From Tipula vernalis (lineage: Eukaryota; Arthropoda; Insecta; Diptera; Tipulidae): 64,000 bases of DNA. Below, piece after piece: positions 44,569-57,580 of the stretch (position 1 is the first letter of the stretch; each line of letters opens with the position of its first letter). Under the pieces are notes generated by a model. The model searched no databases and had not been told where the DNA came from. It saw nothing but the letters and a program-made list of their open reading frames with translations. The stretch covers positions 352,203,034 through 352,267,033 of the forward strand of contig OY282558.1 of the NCBI GenBank assembly GCA_958295665.1. Reading direction: 5' to 3'. A program made the position numbers and the translations under genes.

Positions 44569-44569
<1 letters not shown>
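44551..44569 (-). promoter_or_regulatory. Primer binding site next to the 5' LTR
   Basis: Minus-strand sequence TGGCGCAGCCGTCCGGTAG starts at the inner edge of the 5' LTR. TGGCGCAG-type sites are complementary to the 3' end of a tRNA-Ser, the primer I recall for the 17.6/297 group. The match to a specific tRNA could not be tested. Confidence 0.65.
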
Positions 44570-45003
<434 letters not shown>

Positions 45004-45473
45004 TGTATATGGGGAATTCCACGTAATACGAAACTAAAACCATCATTTCTAGAAATGTAAGTAGCATATTTAAACTATTTGTCTAAGACTCCTTAACATT
45101 CCAAATTAATTATTAAATAATATTTAATTGAATTAAATTTGTCCTTCTGGAGGTAAAATAAAAAACCGCAAACCTGTTTCCTGCAGTTAAAATATTGAAT
45201 AGACTTTCCCATGCTTTATCGAATAATGAACAGATCTAAGTTAGTATTGAATGACATTTCAAATTGATCGGTAAGTCAAGTGCTTTTATGTTTCATGATA
45301 TTTTTACTATTCAAATGCTATTACAAATTAATGAAGTTAACAACGAGCGAAGATATCTACATTTTTGCAACAAAAAAAATTATAATAAATATAACGATAG
45401 ACAGTTATAAAAACATTAGTCATTGGGACCAAAATTTCTAAAAAGAAGTTTCAATAAAAAATTTTAGTTTCGA

Positions 45474-46835
45474 AATGGCACCGAATCGGGTTCAAAAATG
45501 TTATTCAAATAGAAAGCAATACGAAGAAAATTCTAAATTATATTTAGAAAAAAGCGAAAGCTTAATAATTAGTACAGAATTCGAAAAGCAGAGAAGTTAG
45601 CTATAATAATTCGGAGTTGTTAGCTTTCAATAGAATGAACGAACGAGATAGGAAACGACGATATAGAAAAATGTGCAAAAAGCAAAACAGAATGTTGCGT
45701 ATTATGTAGAAATGGACTATCAATGTCCGCAAACTTGAAGAAAAGCACTTGCGGAAATTTGAAAAGCCTTACCAGCAACAGAAACGCACCGAAAAAGTGT
45801 TATTTCAAAAATTGCACTAGAAATCTTTCCAAATGGCGTCCCAATTCAAAATATGATATCCGTGCGTAGCTCAGGTTTATATACAGTAATTGAAAAAGCT
45901 GTAATAAATGTTTATAACAGAGATGACATAAGTCGTGTGTTGTCTTCAAAAAATGATCTTAAGTCGGTAAAAGACACACAAGGAAACAGATGCCTTAAGC
46001 CGATCAAACAGATTATGTTTAATATTAAAGAGCGTTTCGAGTTATTTAAGGAAGATAATCGAAATTTAATAATTGAACTATCTAAGTTTTACAATCTCCG
46101 GGGTATTCGTTGTACTTAAAATGCCTTATAATGTTTGTGTTTTTACCCTTAAAACACTTGAAACTTAAAAATTTAGTGACTGAAATATTTTGCAATACAC
46201 TTAATGAAAAATGTATATTGGGCGACTGCGACAAATGTTTTGAAGTCGACGATCTGATTCCAATTAAATATAAAGTTGTTAATGCCCCATGGATGCAGTG
46301 GAAATTAGTACAAAAACAAATTAAGTTGGAGACGTGTATTGGATATACTGGTGACTTGCTAGCTGTTTTAAAAACGGATATTTTAAAATTTACAAAACAC
46401 TCTTATGTAAATACTGTATAATCGGTACATTTCGAAAAATTAAGAAAAGATATTCACGAGTTTGAAGCAGTGCTACAGGTAGCCTTTATTTATTTTGATC
46501 TTTATAATTCTAGTTTTCTTAAATTTTCTATTTGTTTAAAACAACAACATATGTATATGTTTAAATCGATTTGACTGAGAATTACAAAACAATATACCAA
46601 AATGAAATCCAAGCTGCTCACTTTAGTCAATAACCAAAAAACGTTATTTACAGCATGTGTTTGGATCAAAACGGAACAATTTCTTTAGGAATTAGTATTC
46701 ATTTTATTTCTGAAAACGAAACAAATCAAAATCAAAAACATTTGGGGGAAGATGGGCCACTGTTCGCAATATTGCGAAACGGAGATTTATGTGGCTTTTA
46801 CGGCCAAATCACAATAAACGCTGGTTAAAATTTGG
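45474..46835 (+). pseudogene. Decayed gene of an uncharacterised Cys-rich, probably transposon-linked family
   Basis: Begins near ATG 45474 (MAPNRVQKCYSNRKQYEENS) with a strongly basic region. It then has LPATETHRKSVISKIA (near 45765-45815), DDISRVLSSKNDLKSVKDTQ (about 45922-45981), ELSKFYNLRGIRC (near 46075-46113), a frame change, VCVFTLK, a Cys cluster KCILGDCDKCFE (46212-46247), APWMQWKLV (46283-46310), LKFTKHSYV, and ENYKTIYQNEIQAAHFS near 46575-46625. This series of blocks, especially the Cys cluster followed later by an ENY motif, matches a protein family present in many copies in insects and other invertebrates. Its role is unknown to me. Stops in the first half and shifts near 45590 and 46110 make it a pseudogene. 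A small intron near 46480-46560 is possible. Confidence 0.5.
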
Positions 46836-46849
46836 TTATATTCTACTTG

Positions 46850-48380
46850 TTTCTAATTATTTACATAGTACTCAAAAATGCAGCAAAAGTGTTGAAATAA
46901 AAAATTTATGCGAAGTGAAATGAGTTGCTTTTGTATGGAAATTCGTACTTATCCTAATGACTAACAATTTTTTGTCCCGATGACTAACATAATCAATTTT
47001 TGAGTGCTAAGCAGAATATTGGTAAAGTACCATAACATAATTTCAGTACATGATTTATAAACAAACACAAACCTCATAAAAATGAAATACAATATAAATA
47101 TATACATTGATCACTAGTTGGTTATCTGAAATTCACGACAAAATTCTGGAAACCGATGAGCATTACCTATAAATGCGTTTAGTATTACGTCAATTTCCGT
47201 CATTCGAAAATTTTGAAATCGGTACATATCGTTTTGTTTCAATTTATCTTAAATTAAAAATTCATTTAAATTAAAATATAAATTGTAATTAAACTTTTAA
47301 TTCATTATATCGTGTTTCTGAAAAACGCCTAAATATTTACGTGTCACACATAATTTCAAACAAATTGTCCTTTTTGTATATTTAGCACAAATATAAGATA
47401 AACTTCACATCCCTCAAAAAATCGGGTTCGAACTCTAAATCTAGTTGGAAAGTAGCACTTTATTTCGTGTCATTTTTTAAAATTGTTAAGCAGTTTAAAT
47501 CAGGTCTTCGTAATTTTCTAGATTTTTGGAAATGATGTATAAACTTCATTGAGATATGGGAATGGTTGGTGATTTATTTAATTCTGTAAAACTGAAATAC
47601 GATAATTAGTCCAGTGTTTGACGGTTTTTCGTTCAGAATTTTTTCGGACAAAATCGATTGATGAGAAATTTGGACAGTAAGTAGGGAATGGCTCAAGGAA
47701 CAACAGTTATATAGTGCCGATGTCTGCTCCTCGGAGGTGGATATCAATACACTCAAAATAACCCCAAACATCGATAGAAGGATGAATTCTAATGAAGAAA
47801 TGTTCTATTAAGTTTTTTCAATAAATGAATATTTTTCGAGTTATTCGCAATTAAAAATGCGTCTCTCTAAAATTACTTGGTGAAACGTCAATTTGCATAG
47901 CTGGTTTTTTATTTATGATTCACAAAAGAATAGCTTTGCTCAGATGGATTTTAAATTTTTTCACAATTCAAGTGTTTCAGCGTCAATCGCAATAATTCTC
48001 CAATATGTACCTTTTTTATTGGCTTGCCTTTCACCAATAATTTCACAAATATAATTTTTTACTATTTTCAAGTTACCAAAAGATAAGCCACTATTGACAA
48101 TATGGAGCAGCATACTTATTAAAATAAACACTCGGAGTACGGCGGAATGAACTGCCAAGAATACCTGTAAATATTTAAAAAATTTACTCCTGATTAGGCG
48201 GAATCAACAGGAATCGTTTTCTTGTTCGTTACGTAACCTGCGCAGCCGAATTTTATTTGCTTTTTTTTTTACTTTGGAATACTTTTGCTATGAAACTTAA
48301 TTTTGGACCAACTTGTAGTTCAAACTGCGTAGCTGGTGAATCACATACTCATTTTTGTTTTAAATCTATCTTAGATACTA
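46850..48380. other. No gene recognised
   Basis: Minus-strand ORFs at 47574-47771 and 47961-48158 lack motifs. AT-rich, otherwise featureless. Confidence 0.45.
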
Positions 48381-48384
48381 TATA

Positions 48385-49292
48385 AAGGGTGTTATTTTAA
48401 GCCCGATAGAACTTGAAATTGTAAAAAATTACACAAAAAATTAAATTGTAATCAAAATTTTTTTTTTATTCGAAAGATCAATGCATGGCATTAATATTTG
48501 AAAATGATTTCGGGCATATGGGCACCGCAGCTGTTTTTGACGAAATGCATTTTGGACCTCCAATTTTGGGCCACTTTTTCGAGCACTGCTGCCATATGTC
48601 ACGAAACGGTGCATTTTTCTGGATGCAATGGAGTCTGTAGGGTCTCTCGTGGATTGGTCTGATTGGTCCATATAGGCAACAATTTTGTTTATTAACAAAC
48701 CCGTTAAGCCAAAAATGAGCCTCATCGCTGAACACAATTTGACGATAAAACAGCCCAATCGGCGAAAGAACGTCACATATAATGGACTCCTGGCTTCAAT
48801 TCCTGCACCAGCTGGATTTTGTACGGGTGTAAGCCAAGATCTTTGTGCAAAATTTTCCATGTAGTGGACGGACAAAGCCCCAATTTCTGCGAACGGCGAC
48901 GAATCGATAAATTTGGATCTTCTTCCACACTTTCGTTTACAACGGCGATTACAATTTCAAGTTCTATCAGGCATTAAAAAACACCTTTTATTATGGCACC
49001 ACGGACACCGCATCACCTATTTTAAGAGAATTTTACCTAGTTCAATTTTCTTTTGGCATTTTAAGAACCTAATTGAAAATTATAGTGTACAAGAAAACTA
49101 TCAAGCAGTCTTCTTTGGCCATGTAAAAATTAAACGCGAATTTATAAGGGGTTTACCAATTTTTTTTTTTGTTATTATTTAATTCAAAAATATAAGCAGA
49201 CACATTTGATCGATAAATTCGAACTTTTAAAGTTGTTATTACTTACGTACGTTACATTACAATTTTTTTGCGGTTCAAATCAAGCAACACCT
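48385..49292 (-). mobile_element. Mariner-like transposon, internally deleted and decayed
   Basis: Candidate ends are AAGGGTGTTATTTTAAGCCC at the left and, reverse-complemented, AAGGTGTTGCTTGATTTGAA at the right, each next to TA. The minus-strand gene starts with a helix-turn-helix region (LSIRRRSQKLGLCPSTTWKI near 48920-48860), then LGLHPYKIQLVQELKP, a frameshift, FSDEAHFWLNGFVNKQNC (near 48735-48680) holding the first catalytic Asp, then frame changes through PLHPEKCTV-like sequence and, after a deletion of the rest of the catalytic core, a C-terminal CPKSF/MPEIIFKY-like tail near 48500. At about 0.9 kb it is shorter than a full element (about 1.3 kb). It cannot encode transposase. Confidence 0.7.
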
Positions 49293-49294
49293 TA

Positions 49295-50470
49295 CCTGCA
49301 ATTAAAAGAAATAAATCATAAATTAGTAAAATTAACGGCCAAATTATAAATATTTTCTAGAATTACAAGAGAAAATCAATTCTTTCGCTTAATAATTTTA
49401 ATCATGTTTCGAAAACTGTAGAACATGCTTCCACATGCTGTCGTAGCAAATATTAATCCAAGCTTACGAAGAAAATAAATTAAACAAAATGGCAAAAGCG
49501 GTTACGGAATGACATCACATTACAGGCATCATCTCTACAAACGAATATATCCAGAGCTTATGTTACACTTCAAGATGTTTAGTGAACGCCAAACATATTA
49601 TTATTAAGCCTTGGATACCAATGATACAATTGCGGAAATAATGATTTATCACGAAGATATGATTTCGGATATAATGATTGATGATAAGCATATCAGTAAC
49701 AGATCAACTTGAAATAGCAACGTTATTTAACAATCATTTCGTTAACATTTCTTGCCGGGCCTGACCCACCCCAGGATTGTTCAAAATTGTATTAAAATAT
49801 AGACCGTTCAAAATGAAGTATACATAAGCTTGAATTTTTTAACAGGCATTTTAGACATATTTAAAGTATCCAAGCCGCTCTATCGGGCCAGTCGCTTTAA
49901 TTTTCCTGCGATTCAATAGCATTGGAAATATGGTAACAGGTCAGGCCAACCAAAATCGGCTGTTAATTTGTTTTATTGGTTAAATAGGTCTAAAATACAT
50001 GTTATAAAAAAATCAAGCGATTTACTTCCCTTTCAACTGTGAATATTTTAGTATAACTTTGAACAGGCTCACAACTTGAGTACAGCCAGGTTGTCGATAC
50101 CGATGTTAAGGACAAAAACTATCCTTTCATAAGGTAGGTCGTGCGCCAGCTCTCCTACAAGTGGGCCATTAATAACGACAGCAACCACAAAATTTGCTTT
50201 TCTAGAAGAACTTAGGATCGTCCGAAGAACTATTAAACTAATTTCATTCTACGTTTGGTTTGCTCTTAATTTATTGTTCTATATTAGGCAGTTTATGCAA
50301 AAGTAAAAGTTTTTACCTTTCGGAATTTCTGGGAAACTATTTCGTTTGAAGTTCTAAATATCATATTTCAGCTCAAACCGATTTACACATCCGGGCAATG
50401 GTGAGGTTAGTAATTTCTTGGTTAATATATATTGTAGATATTTTTTCATACCTTATAAATTGCAGTTTTT
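49295..50470. other. No gene recognised
   Basis: AT-rich sequence without motif-bearing frames or clear repeats. Confidence 0.45.
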
Positions 50471-50479
50471 CTTCGAGTA

Positions 50480-50920
50480 TTTTTCCTTCCAAACTAAAAG
50501 AAGCAGTTGTTATTCCAATTTTCAAAAAAGGCGATAAATAAATATTGTTAATTACAGACCAATTTCGTTGCTCTCTGTATTTGGTAAAATTATTGGAAAG
50601 CTAGTCCATTTAAGAGTTAATAAATTTTTGATGAGTACTACATTTTTCACATAATAACCAGCCCGGTTTTAGGAAATTTAGAAGTACCGGTTGGCTCTAT
50701 TTTTGTAGATTTGACAAATGTTCAGGTTGTTAAAATAAACGATGCTTTGAGTCGAGGTATTTATTGCGTTCCGCCAGGTTCAGTACTAGGTCCTTTGATT
50801 TTCTTAGCCTTTATATTGACTTTAATTCTGAGTTGATAGCTTTTGCTAACAACCTCATATTTCTCTATCATCACCCTATTCGTAGCACAAAAAACTCGTA
50901 TATTTCTATACGATTGCTTC
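50480..50920 (+). pseudogene. LINE reverse transcriptase fragment
   Basis: Forward frames give LKEAVVIPIFKKGDK (about 50498-50541), then NYRPISLLSVFGKIIGKLVH (near 50550-50610), then after frame changes a PPGSVLGPLIFLAFI block (near 50775-50815). These are consecutive RT motifs of a Jockey/CR1-type LINE with a deletion between them. Multiple stops. Confidence 0.7.
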
Positions 50921-51758
50921 TCTGTTGACTAGAATATCAAAATACACTATTTCAACTAAAATTTAATTTAATTTAGTTTTCTTAATCATACAATTCAATT
51001 ACGATCGCGTGAACCATTTATCTAATTTTGTATATTACGTATAGTTATCGTACAATAAAATAAAAAATCTTGTCTAGCTTTTCTCTTAGCGTCTAGCACT
51101 ACTATTATAGAGCTAGACATATAATGTCATGTATGTTGCAATAAAATCATATTAGCTATTTTAATAGACTTGTATCTTCTAAGATTTCACAACTCGAACG
51201 TTATAATACATAGAGCGCAAAGCAATAATAAAATTGAATAAATAAGACGTCGAATGGGAAGTTCATTATACATACAGGATAGCACACAAAACTATTTATT
51301 GTATTCATACATGGCATGTACAAGAATAAATTTAATATTCATGGAAACTTATCGTCTTTAAATATTGTATTATGCATAATATAGGATATCAAACAAGATG
51401 GAATAATCAAAATATTGAATAAGTTATTAATAACAACAACAACAATTTTTATTATTTTCAAAGAAAATAGTTTTTTGTGCTTTACACAAAAAAAAAAGCT
51501 CATTGAGAAAATTTATAGAATGTAACAATATACAAACAAATTTTATGTTATATGGTTACATACTCAGTATAATACAGTTTTAGACGTCAATTTTTTATAT
51601 GATAAATCTAAACGAAAATAATACCAAGTGTCAATTACTTATCACAGAAATAAATTCTCAGCGGAGATGTTGATTTCCAATGGATTTTCTGTCCCTTTAA
51701 ATTCTTGATATATTTAGCAATAAGTAAATCAACGCTAAAATTTAATTAATATAATTAT

Positions 51759-52720
51759 TTATAAGTTTTGATAATACAATTTCAGATCTTTCTCAAAATG
51801 ATGAAAATTCACTAAATTTTTAAAAAATTCTGGTAGTTTATTGTTTATAGAAGACACGTAATATCTAATTGATTTTCGCCTGAATTCATTAGTGATGAAA
51901 CCGCAAAATAATGTAATGGCAAATCTGGTGTGATAATTGTCATTACAATAATAAAATTCTAAGTTATAGAGAACAGAAGATACATTCAATAATACTTGGC
52001 AATCATGTAATGCACTTACGGGCAAAATGGCTTTGGATTCAGTTTCAAATAAACTGAACGTGGAAAATCGTGAAGGTAGTTTCGGAATACGTTTCAAAGT
52101 TTTTTTTTTTTTGTAAATTCAATGAGACTTTTTAATTATCGTAGAAGGATCTTTTGTTGCATAGATGACTAAAGTATACCTGCAAAAATACTAACACGTC
52201 CAATCAAAGGTGCATATGAAGTATCGTTAGTAAATATCAGGAATAATAATGGTCCTAATTCGCTATCTTGAGTAACCCCACAATTCACATTAAGAATATT
52301 ATCGATCGTTAAGTAACTACATATTGATTAATTTTTATGATATTCCCACGAAATCCATCACAATGCTTTATATATTTGATTTGCCATCTATACTAGAGCC
52401 ATCTTTGTGTACCTGCACCTTCCCTAAATCCATATTGATAAGCATAACCAAAATTCCGAACTGTTTAAAAAATTCCTTAACCGAATGTTTATTATTTTTC
52501 CAATGATTTTATCAACTACAGGTAAAGTAGAATTGGGCCTTTAGTTAGAAATAAGACTTTATCGCACTTTTAGAAACGACAAAACTTTAACCAATGTTAG
52601 AAGATCGGGATATACACAAGTTTCAAAAATATGATTAATCATTTGCGTGAGGAACTCTGAGAAAAAGCAAGCGTTACGCTTTAAAATCAGATTACGAATA
52701 TTATCTAGCCCACCTTATAT
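51759..52720 (-). pseudogene. LINE relic: RT and C-terminal end of ORF2
   Basis: Reading leftward: MINHIFETCVYPDLLTLVKV (near 52650-52590), VVDKIIGKIINIRLRNFL (near 52520-52460), YQYGFREGAGTQ (near 52440-52400), GVTQDSELGPLLFLIFTND (near 52285-52225), and then the uninterrupted frame 52097-51759, which ends with RRKSIRYYVSSINNKLPEFF, the typical last block of Jockey-type ORF2. All RT motifs are in the right order, with stops and shifts, so this is one long degraded copy reaching to its own 3' end near 51750. Confidence 0.75.
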
Positions 52721-52799
52721 ACTTACCACTTATCACGATAAACTAATGTCGATTCTTCGCAAAATATTTCTCAGCTGATATTTTTTTTTTTAAATTGTA

Positions 52800-53680
52800 A
52801 AGTTGATTTCGAGTATCTAAGTTAGAGTCTAATTGGTACATTTTTAAAATTTAGTTGCGCCTACCAATGAGATTCCATAAATTATATATCATCCAGGAGC
52901 AAGAATTATTCTTCAATTTACCAGCGACAGTTTTAACAATAATTGCAAATAAATTTAATTGTTGATTCAAGGTTAGTATACTATCAAAATCCGTTGATGC
53001 AAGAAAGTCATCAAAATAAGAATCGACTTTACTAATGATCAGAACTGATGTTTGAGAAGCTGTAAATTACATGATAATTTATAATATTATTAATTGTTCT
53101 AGTGAAAACGTATTAGCTTTGAGTATATATAAATAGAGAAATCACGCGCAATTACAATGTTACCTCAATAGATGGCGTTACTTTCATGATTTTCAACTTT
53201 TTTCTAATTTTTCTGCATAATATATTTATGTGGAGTTTGATTGGGCAAAATAAATCATTTTACTGTAAAAATCGCATACGATTGAGCAGAATAAATCATT
53301 TATCTTTTGATTTAAATCAATTTTGATAAATCAAGATTTTTGCGAGATTTACCAATTCCAACAAAAAAGAAATTTCATTCACAATTATGACAATTCAAGA
53401 CGTCAAAAAATTCGTCGTTTTTAATCACTTCAGAATTTTGACGAGTTCGTTATATATTAATACATAAGTTGTGTTATTAAAATAATTTTTGTTGACAAAA
53501 TCTATCAGTAAATCAAATATTGGTTAACATAACCTCAAAAAGAAATCACATACATGCTGCTTGTGTGTACGATTGGGCATCAAAAACTTGTTGTTTTTTT
53601 TTTGACAGCGACATTAGAGTGCAATGTATTGAAGTACACAGTAAAATTTGAACGTTTCTTCTTTCTACTCATATCGTGGA
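52800..53680. other. No gene recognised; one short direct repeat
   Basis: GATTGGGCAAAATAAATCAT near 53240 and GATTGAGCAGAATAAATCAT near 53281 are a diverged direct duplication. Otherwise AT-rich and featureless. Confidence 0.45.
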
Positions 53681-53686
53681 TGTACA

Positions 53687-55043
53687 TATAGATCAAAAAG
53701 TTCCCGGAATAACCACCGTATGGCGCTCCCATCGTTCCGATTTGAGTTCTGTTTTTTTTGTTAAGTTGGTACATCTGTTGTTAATATTCCCTCTAAATCT
53801 TAGCGTCATAGCTTGACATTTGCAAAAGTTACGAAGTCAAGAGTACATCTATCTCTGTGTGTGTTGGCGATTATTTACAATTTTAGAAATGGATTTAAAT
53901 TTGCAACAACGAACTTGTATTAAATTTTGCGTAAAAAACGGATTTAATGGTGCGCGAACGTTGGAAATGTTGGAAAAGTGTTTCGGCCACGATTCTCTAA
54001 AGAAAACGGTCGTTTACCAGTGGCACGAGCGGTTTAAAAGTGGTCGTGAGTCACTCGAAGATGGTGAAGGCAGTGGCAGACCATCGACATCGAAAACCGA
54101 CGAAAACATTGATAAAGTAAAAGAAATGTTGGTCAATAACCGCAAATTAGCCATCAGAGAGATAGCGGAGGACTTGAACATTGCCTATGGATCCGTCCAA
54201 GACATTTTGGTCAATGATTTGGGATTTCCGTCGTGAAGCAGGAAAGTTGGTGCCAAAAGACCTCAATTCATGCAAAAAAGAGACCGTGTTGACGTCGCAA
54301 AAGACATGATTTGCGAGGCTGAATCCGATCCCACATTCATCAAAAGGATCATTACTGGAGACGAGACGTGGGTTTATGAGTACGACATGCAATCCAGACA
54401 TCAGGCAAGTGAATGGCGTTCACCAAAAGAGCCGAGACCAAAAAAACCACGTCGTTTTCAGTCAAAAAAGAAGGCAATGCTCACGGTTTTCATGGACTAC
54501 AACGGTGAAGTGCATCATGAATTTTTGCCAGAAGGCCAGACCGTAAACAAAGAGTATTTTTTGGGCGTTGAGACGTTTGCGTGAAGCAATTCGCCGAAAG
54601 AGACCAGAATTGTGGGCAGAAAACTCGTGGATTTTGCAGCATGACAACGCACCGTCGAACAGTGCCATCATTATTCGTAATTTTTTAACGAAAAATGCAA
54701 CAAATACCATCCAACAGCCACCGAATTCACCTGATTTGGCTCACTGTGACTTCTTTCTGTTCAATCGAGTTAAAAAACCATTACGGGGAACGCGTTTCAG
54801 CAGCCGAGAGGAAATAATGGAAAAATCGCAGGAAGCACTGATGGACATACCGAAAACCGAAACTAAAAAATGTTTCGAGGATTGGATCAAGTGCTGGGAT
54901 AAGTGTGTTGTAGTCGATGGGGATTACTTTGAAGGGAACAATATAGATTTAGATTAATAAACTTGTATTTTTAATTTTCTGAATAAAATAACAACAAATG
55001 TAGAAAAAATTGTTATTCCTATTTTTTCGCTTTGATCGTACAA
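53687..55043 (+). mobile_element. Mariner transposon (D,D34D), about 1.36 kb
   Basis: The left end has GATCAAAAAGTTCCCGGAAT then AACCACC (53691 onward). The right end, reverse-complemented, has TGTACGATCAAAGCG followed by GGAATAAC, so imperfect inverted repeats surround the transposase gene. Relative to the right end, the left end has five extra bases (ATATA) between TGTAC and GATCAAA. A TA target duplication cannot be placed unambiguously because of this. The length is normal for mariner. Confidence 0.8.
53889..54957 (+). pseudogene. Mariner transposase with three small frame lesions
   Basis: Starts at ATG 53889 (an in-frame ATG at 53820 is in the transposon leader). Residues 1-115 are the paired-like DNA-binding half (VYQWHERFKSGRESLEDGEG then GRPSTS, and REIAEDLNIAYGSVQDIL). 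At 54225-54265 the reading frame leaves and returns, creating the TGA at 54234-54236. The catalytic domain has ITGDETWVYEYD (first Asp, near 54355), WILQHDNAPSN (second Asp) and NSPDLAHCDFFLF (third Asp), with D34D spacing that defines mariner. A shift near 54570-54584 separates the first catalytic Asp from the other two. The C-terminus ends at TAA 54955-54957. Overall length, about 355 codons, is close to the family's usual 345. The copy is well preserved but inactive. Confidence 0.9.
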
Positions 55044-55049
55044 GACAGT

Positions 55050-55735
55050 TATATTGTATATCCTGAGAGTCGAGTCGAGTTAATTCCTAGTTTAACTCTC
55101 ACTATATATGGAGTCGAGTTATTTTCTAACCAATCCTTAGGTGTACATACTGCAGAAAAGAATAGAATCATTAGAAATAATAAATTATTTATTTTCCAAA
55201 AGGTTTATTAAAGATGGAATGTTTCCAATTTCTCCAGAATTTTTTCTTTTTTTCCAGAATATTTTTAAAGAATTCATCTATCAATAAACGTATTTTTATA
55301 AACTATTTTAGCATAGATTCAAACCAGCTTTTAGCCAGGACTAAGTGGGTGATGAATTGTGCATCTCTTCCAAACCTTGCTATGTTTCACAGAATTTGAA
55401 AGTTCACTGCCGATCCAAATTTTGACTGTATGTTTTCCAAATGGAATGTATTAATTGAAATATTCGGTTCAATGACGAATCAAAATGATTCAAATCTTAC
55501 AATTTTGTAAATTTAGCGTACCGTGGTTTTATCAAAATTGGATCAGCTTGGACACATGAAACTGAAACTCGGCCTGACTCTTTAAAAATGTGACCAAGTT
55601 CTTGAGAAGACATTTTATACTACAATAAATCATCAAAAACGGTCAAAAATCAAAAGTATGTAGAATGTGGTATAGTCAGAATTGGATTAGTTCGCCAAGC
55701 GTCCGAAAATGAGGCGAGACGCTGTGAACATTTCT
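55050..55735. other. No gene recognised
   Basis: AT-rich, with one 61-codon ORF at 55214 of no recognised family. Confidence 0.45.
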
Positions 55736-55739
55736 GCGA

Positions 55740-57580
55740 TCGGCGGCACTTAACTTCAACTCAATTTAGCTCGAACCAAATCTCGACCATTTACTCGACT
55801 CTACACTCAACGGCCAGCTCAACCCCGAAATTAACTAGATTCGAAAGCTAGATACATGCATGAACTCAATTCAAACCAACTCAACTTGACTAGCCATAAC
55901 CCAACGCTTCGTTAATCTAATCTCCACTTCAACGCAAAAATAAATCCCTTATTGACCTCCATCGCTTAATCCCAACTTAACACCGTATAACCACAACTCA
56001 AGCTTCGAAGCAACATTCAACTAAGCGCGAAACATTTTCAAATCAACACGGTGTAAAAAACTACAAGCATATGTGAACTCAAATCAAATCTCAACTTAAT
56101 CCCCACATAAATCCCCAACTGGTCGGTTGAATAAACTCCAACTCAACCCTTACTCAATCCTGATCAACCCTAACTGGACCACAAATCAGCTCACAACTTA
56201 CACCGAAAATTAACGCTCCACTCAAGCCCTAAATAACATGGTCAGAAAACAAACATGAGTACACCACTCGCCTTAACCCACAACTCTCCCAAATAAACCC
56301 ACAACCGAACCATTTCCCAAACTAAATCCCTAACCGTCGTGAAAATGTCATTTGTCTATGAACTCAACTCAATCCTAACGCAACCTCCACCTCGACTCCA
56401 ACCAATTCCTCAACCCCTCAACATAACCCCAAACTCAACGAGTGCCTCAATCCTAAAATCAACGCGACTTGAAAAACTACATTGGTACCTGAACTCAATT
56501 CAAAATAAATCAAGTTTACTTTCAACTCGAGAATCAAACAATCCCAAATAAACTCCCAACTTAACCCTTGACTTCTACTTAACTCAATTCAAATTCAATT
56601 TCAAATCAACTCCAACTCAGCCCTAGCCCTAGTTTTAACATTTATAAGCGTATACGAACTCAACTCAACCTAACTCTGATTCAACGTTGAATTCAACACA
56701 TAAATAAATCCCCAGCTAAACTGCTCGCTAAACTCTAACCCAATCCCAGCTCAACTCCGACCCCAACTCAACCCGCAAATGGGGCCCAACTCAAATAGTT
56801 TTCGAGATTGACTTAAGAGTTTAGATGGATTGATCAAGGGTTAATTAGTGATTTACAGGTTTATTTGAGGTGAATTGAGGGTTTAATTGGAAGTTAGCTC
56901 AACTCGAACACTCATTTGCACAGTCATTTTGTTTCGGGGATTAAGTTGGATGTTGAGTTTGAGGTGAGGATTGCGATTAGGGTCGAGTTGAGGCCGAATT
57001 AGAAATTGAGTTTGGTGGATCCAGTCGCTCAGTTAGGGATTTATTTGAGGGTTGAGTTGAGTTATTAGTTGGAAGTTAGTTTGAGATGTTCCGAGTTGAG
57101 TTCATCTTCAATTGTTGCTTTTAAGTCCGTGTTGGTTTGAGGACTGAATTGGTCGTTGAGTTTATGGTTGAATTAAGCATTGTGGTCAACTAGGGTGTTA
57201 AGTTTGGATTTAGCGAGAGGTTCAGTTAGGAACTTATTTAGGAATTGAGTTGAGGTTCGAGTTGGGGTTAGATTATGTTGGGGTAATGTAAGCTTCCAGT
57301 GTTCCAGCCATGTTGCTATAGTGATTGAGTTGAACGTTGAGTTTGTTGTTTAGTTGAAGGTTGAGTTGGGGATGATGAGTTGAAATTGAGGTGGGATTGA
57401 GTTGGTGCATGAGTTGAAGGTTGATTTGGGGATTACATTCAGGGGTTCAGTTAGGGATTGATTAGGAAGTTGAGTTTTAGGTTAGAGTGAGGTGGCTTGA
57501 GGTCAGTTCAGATATTCAGGTAATTTTCTGGATCGAAGTTCTGATCACCTCGTCAGGTTTCAGCCCTTTATATTATTTAA
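55740..57580. repeat. Inverted minisatellite arrays of a fold-back-like element
   Basis: From 55740 to about 56790 the plus strand is C- and A-rich, built from degenerate units like CAACTCAACC/CCAACTCAAC. From about 56800 to 57500 the orientation flips to GGTTGAGTTG/GAGTTGAGG units. The flip lies next to a distinctive block (CTGCTCGCTAAACTCTAACC, then CGCAAATGGGGCCCAAC). The right end holds CTTCG/GAAGTTCTGATCACCTCGTC and GTTTCAGCCCTTTATATT, the inverse of the terminus at 6729. Arms of about 1.0 and 0.7 kb could fold on each other, though units are diverged. No transposase is present. The left terminus is missing. ORFs here are by-products of the repeat. Confidence 0.75.

Noticed and set aside
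48913..49182. 89-codon plus-strand ORF
   Set aside because: Overlaps the mariner-like element on the opposite strand and shows no motif of its own.
55740..57500. CRISPR-like array because of many short repeats
   Set aside because: No constant repeat-spacer pattern; units are degenerate, contiguous and the DNA is eukaryotic.
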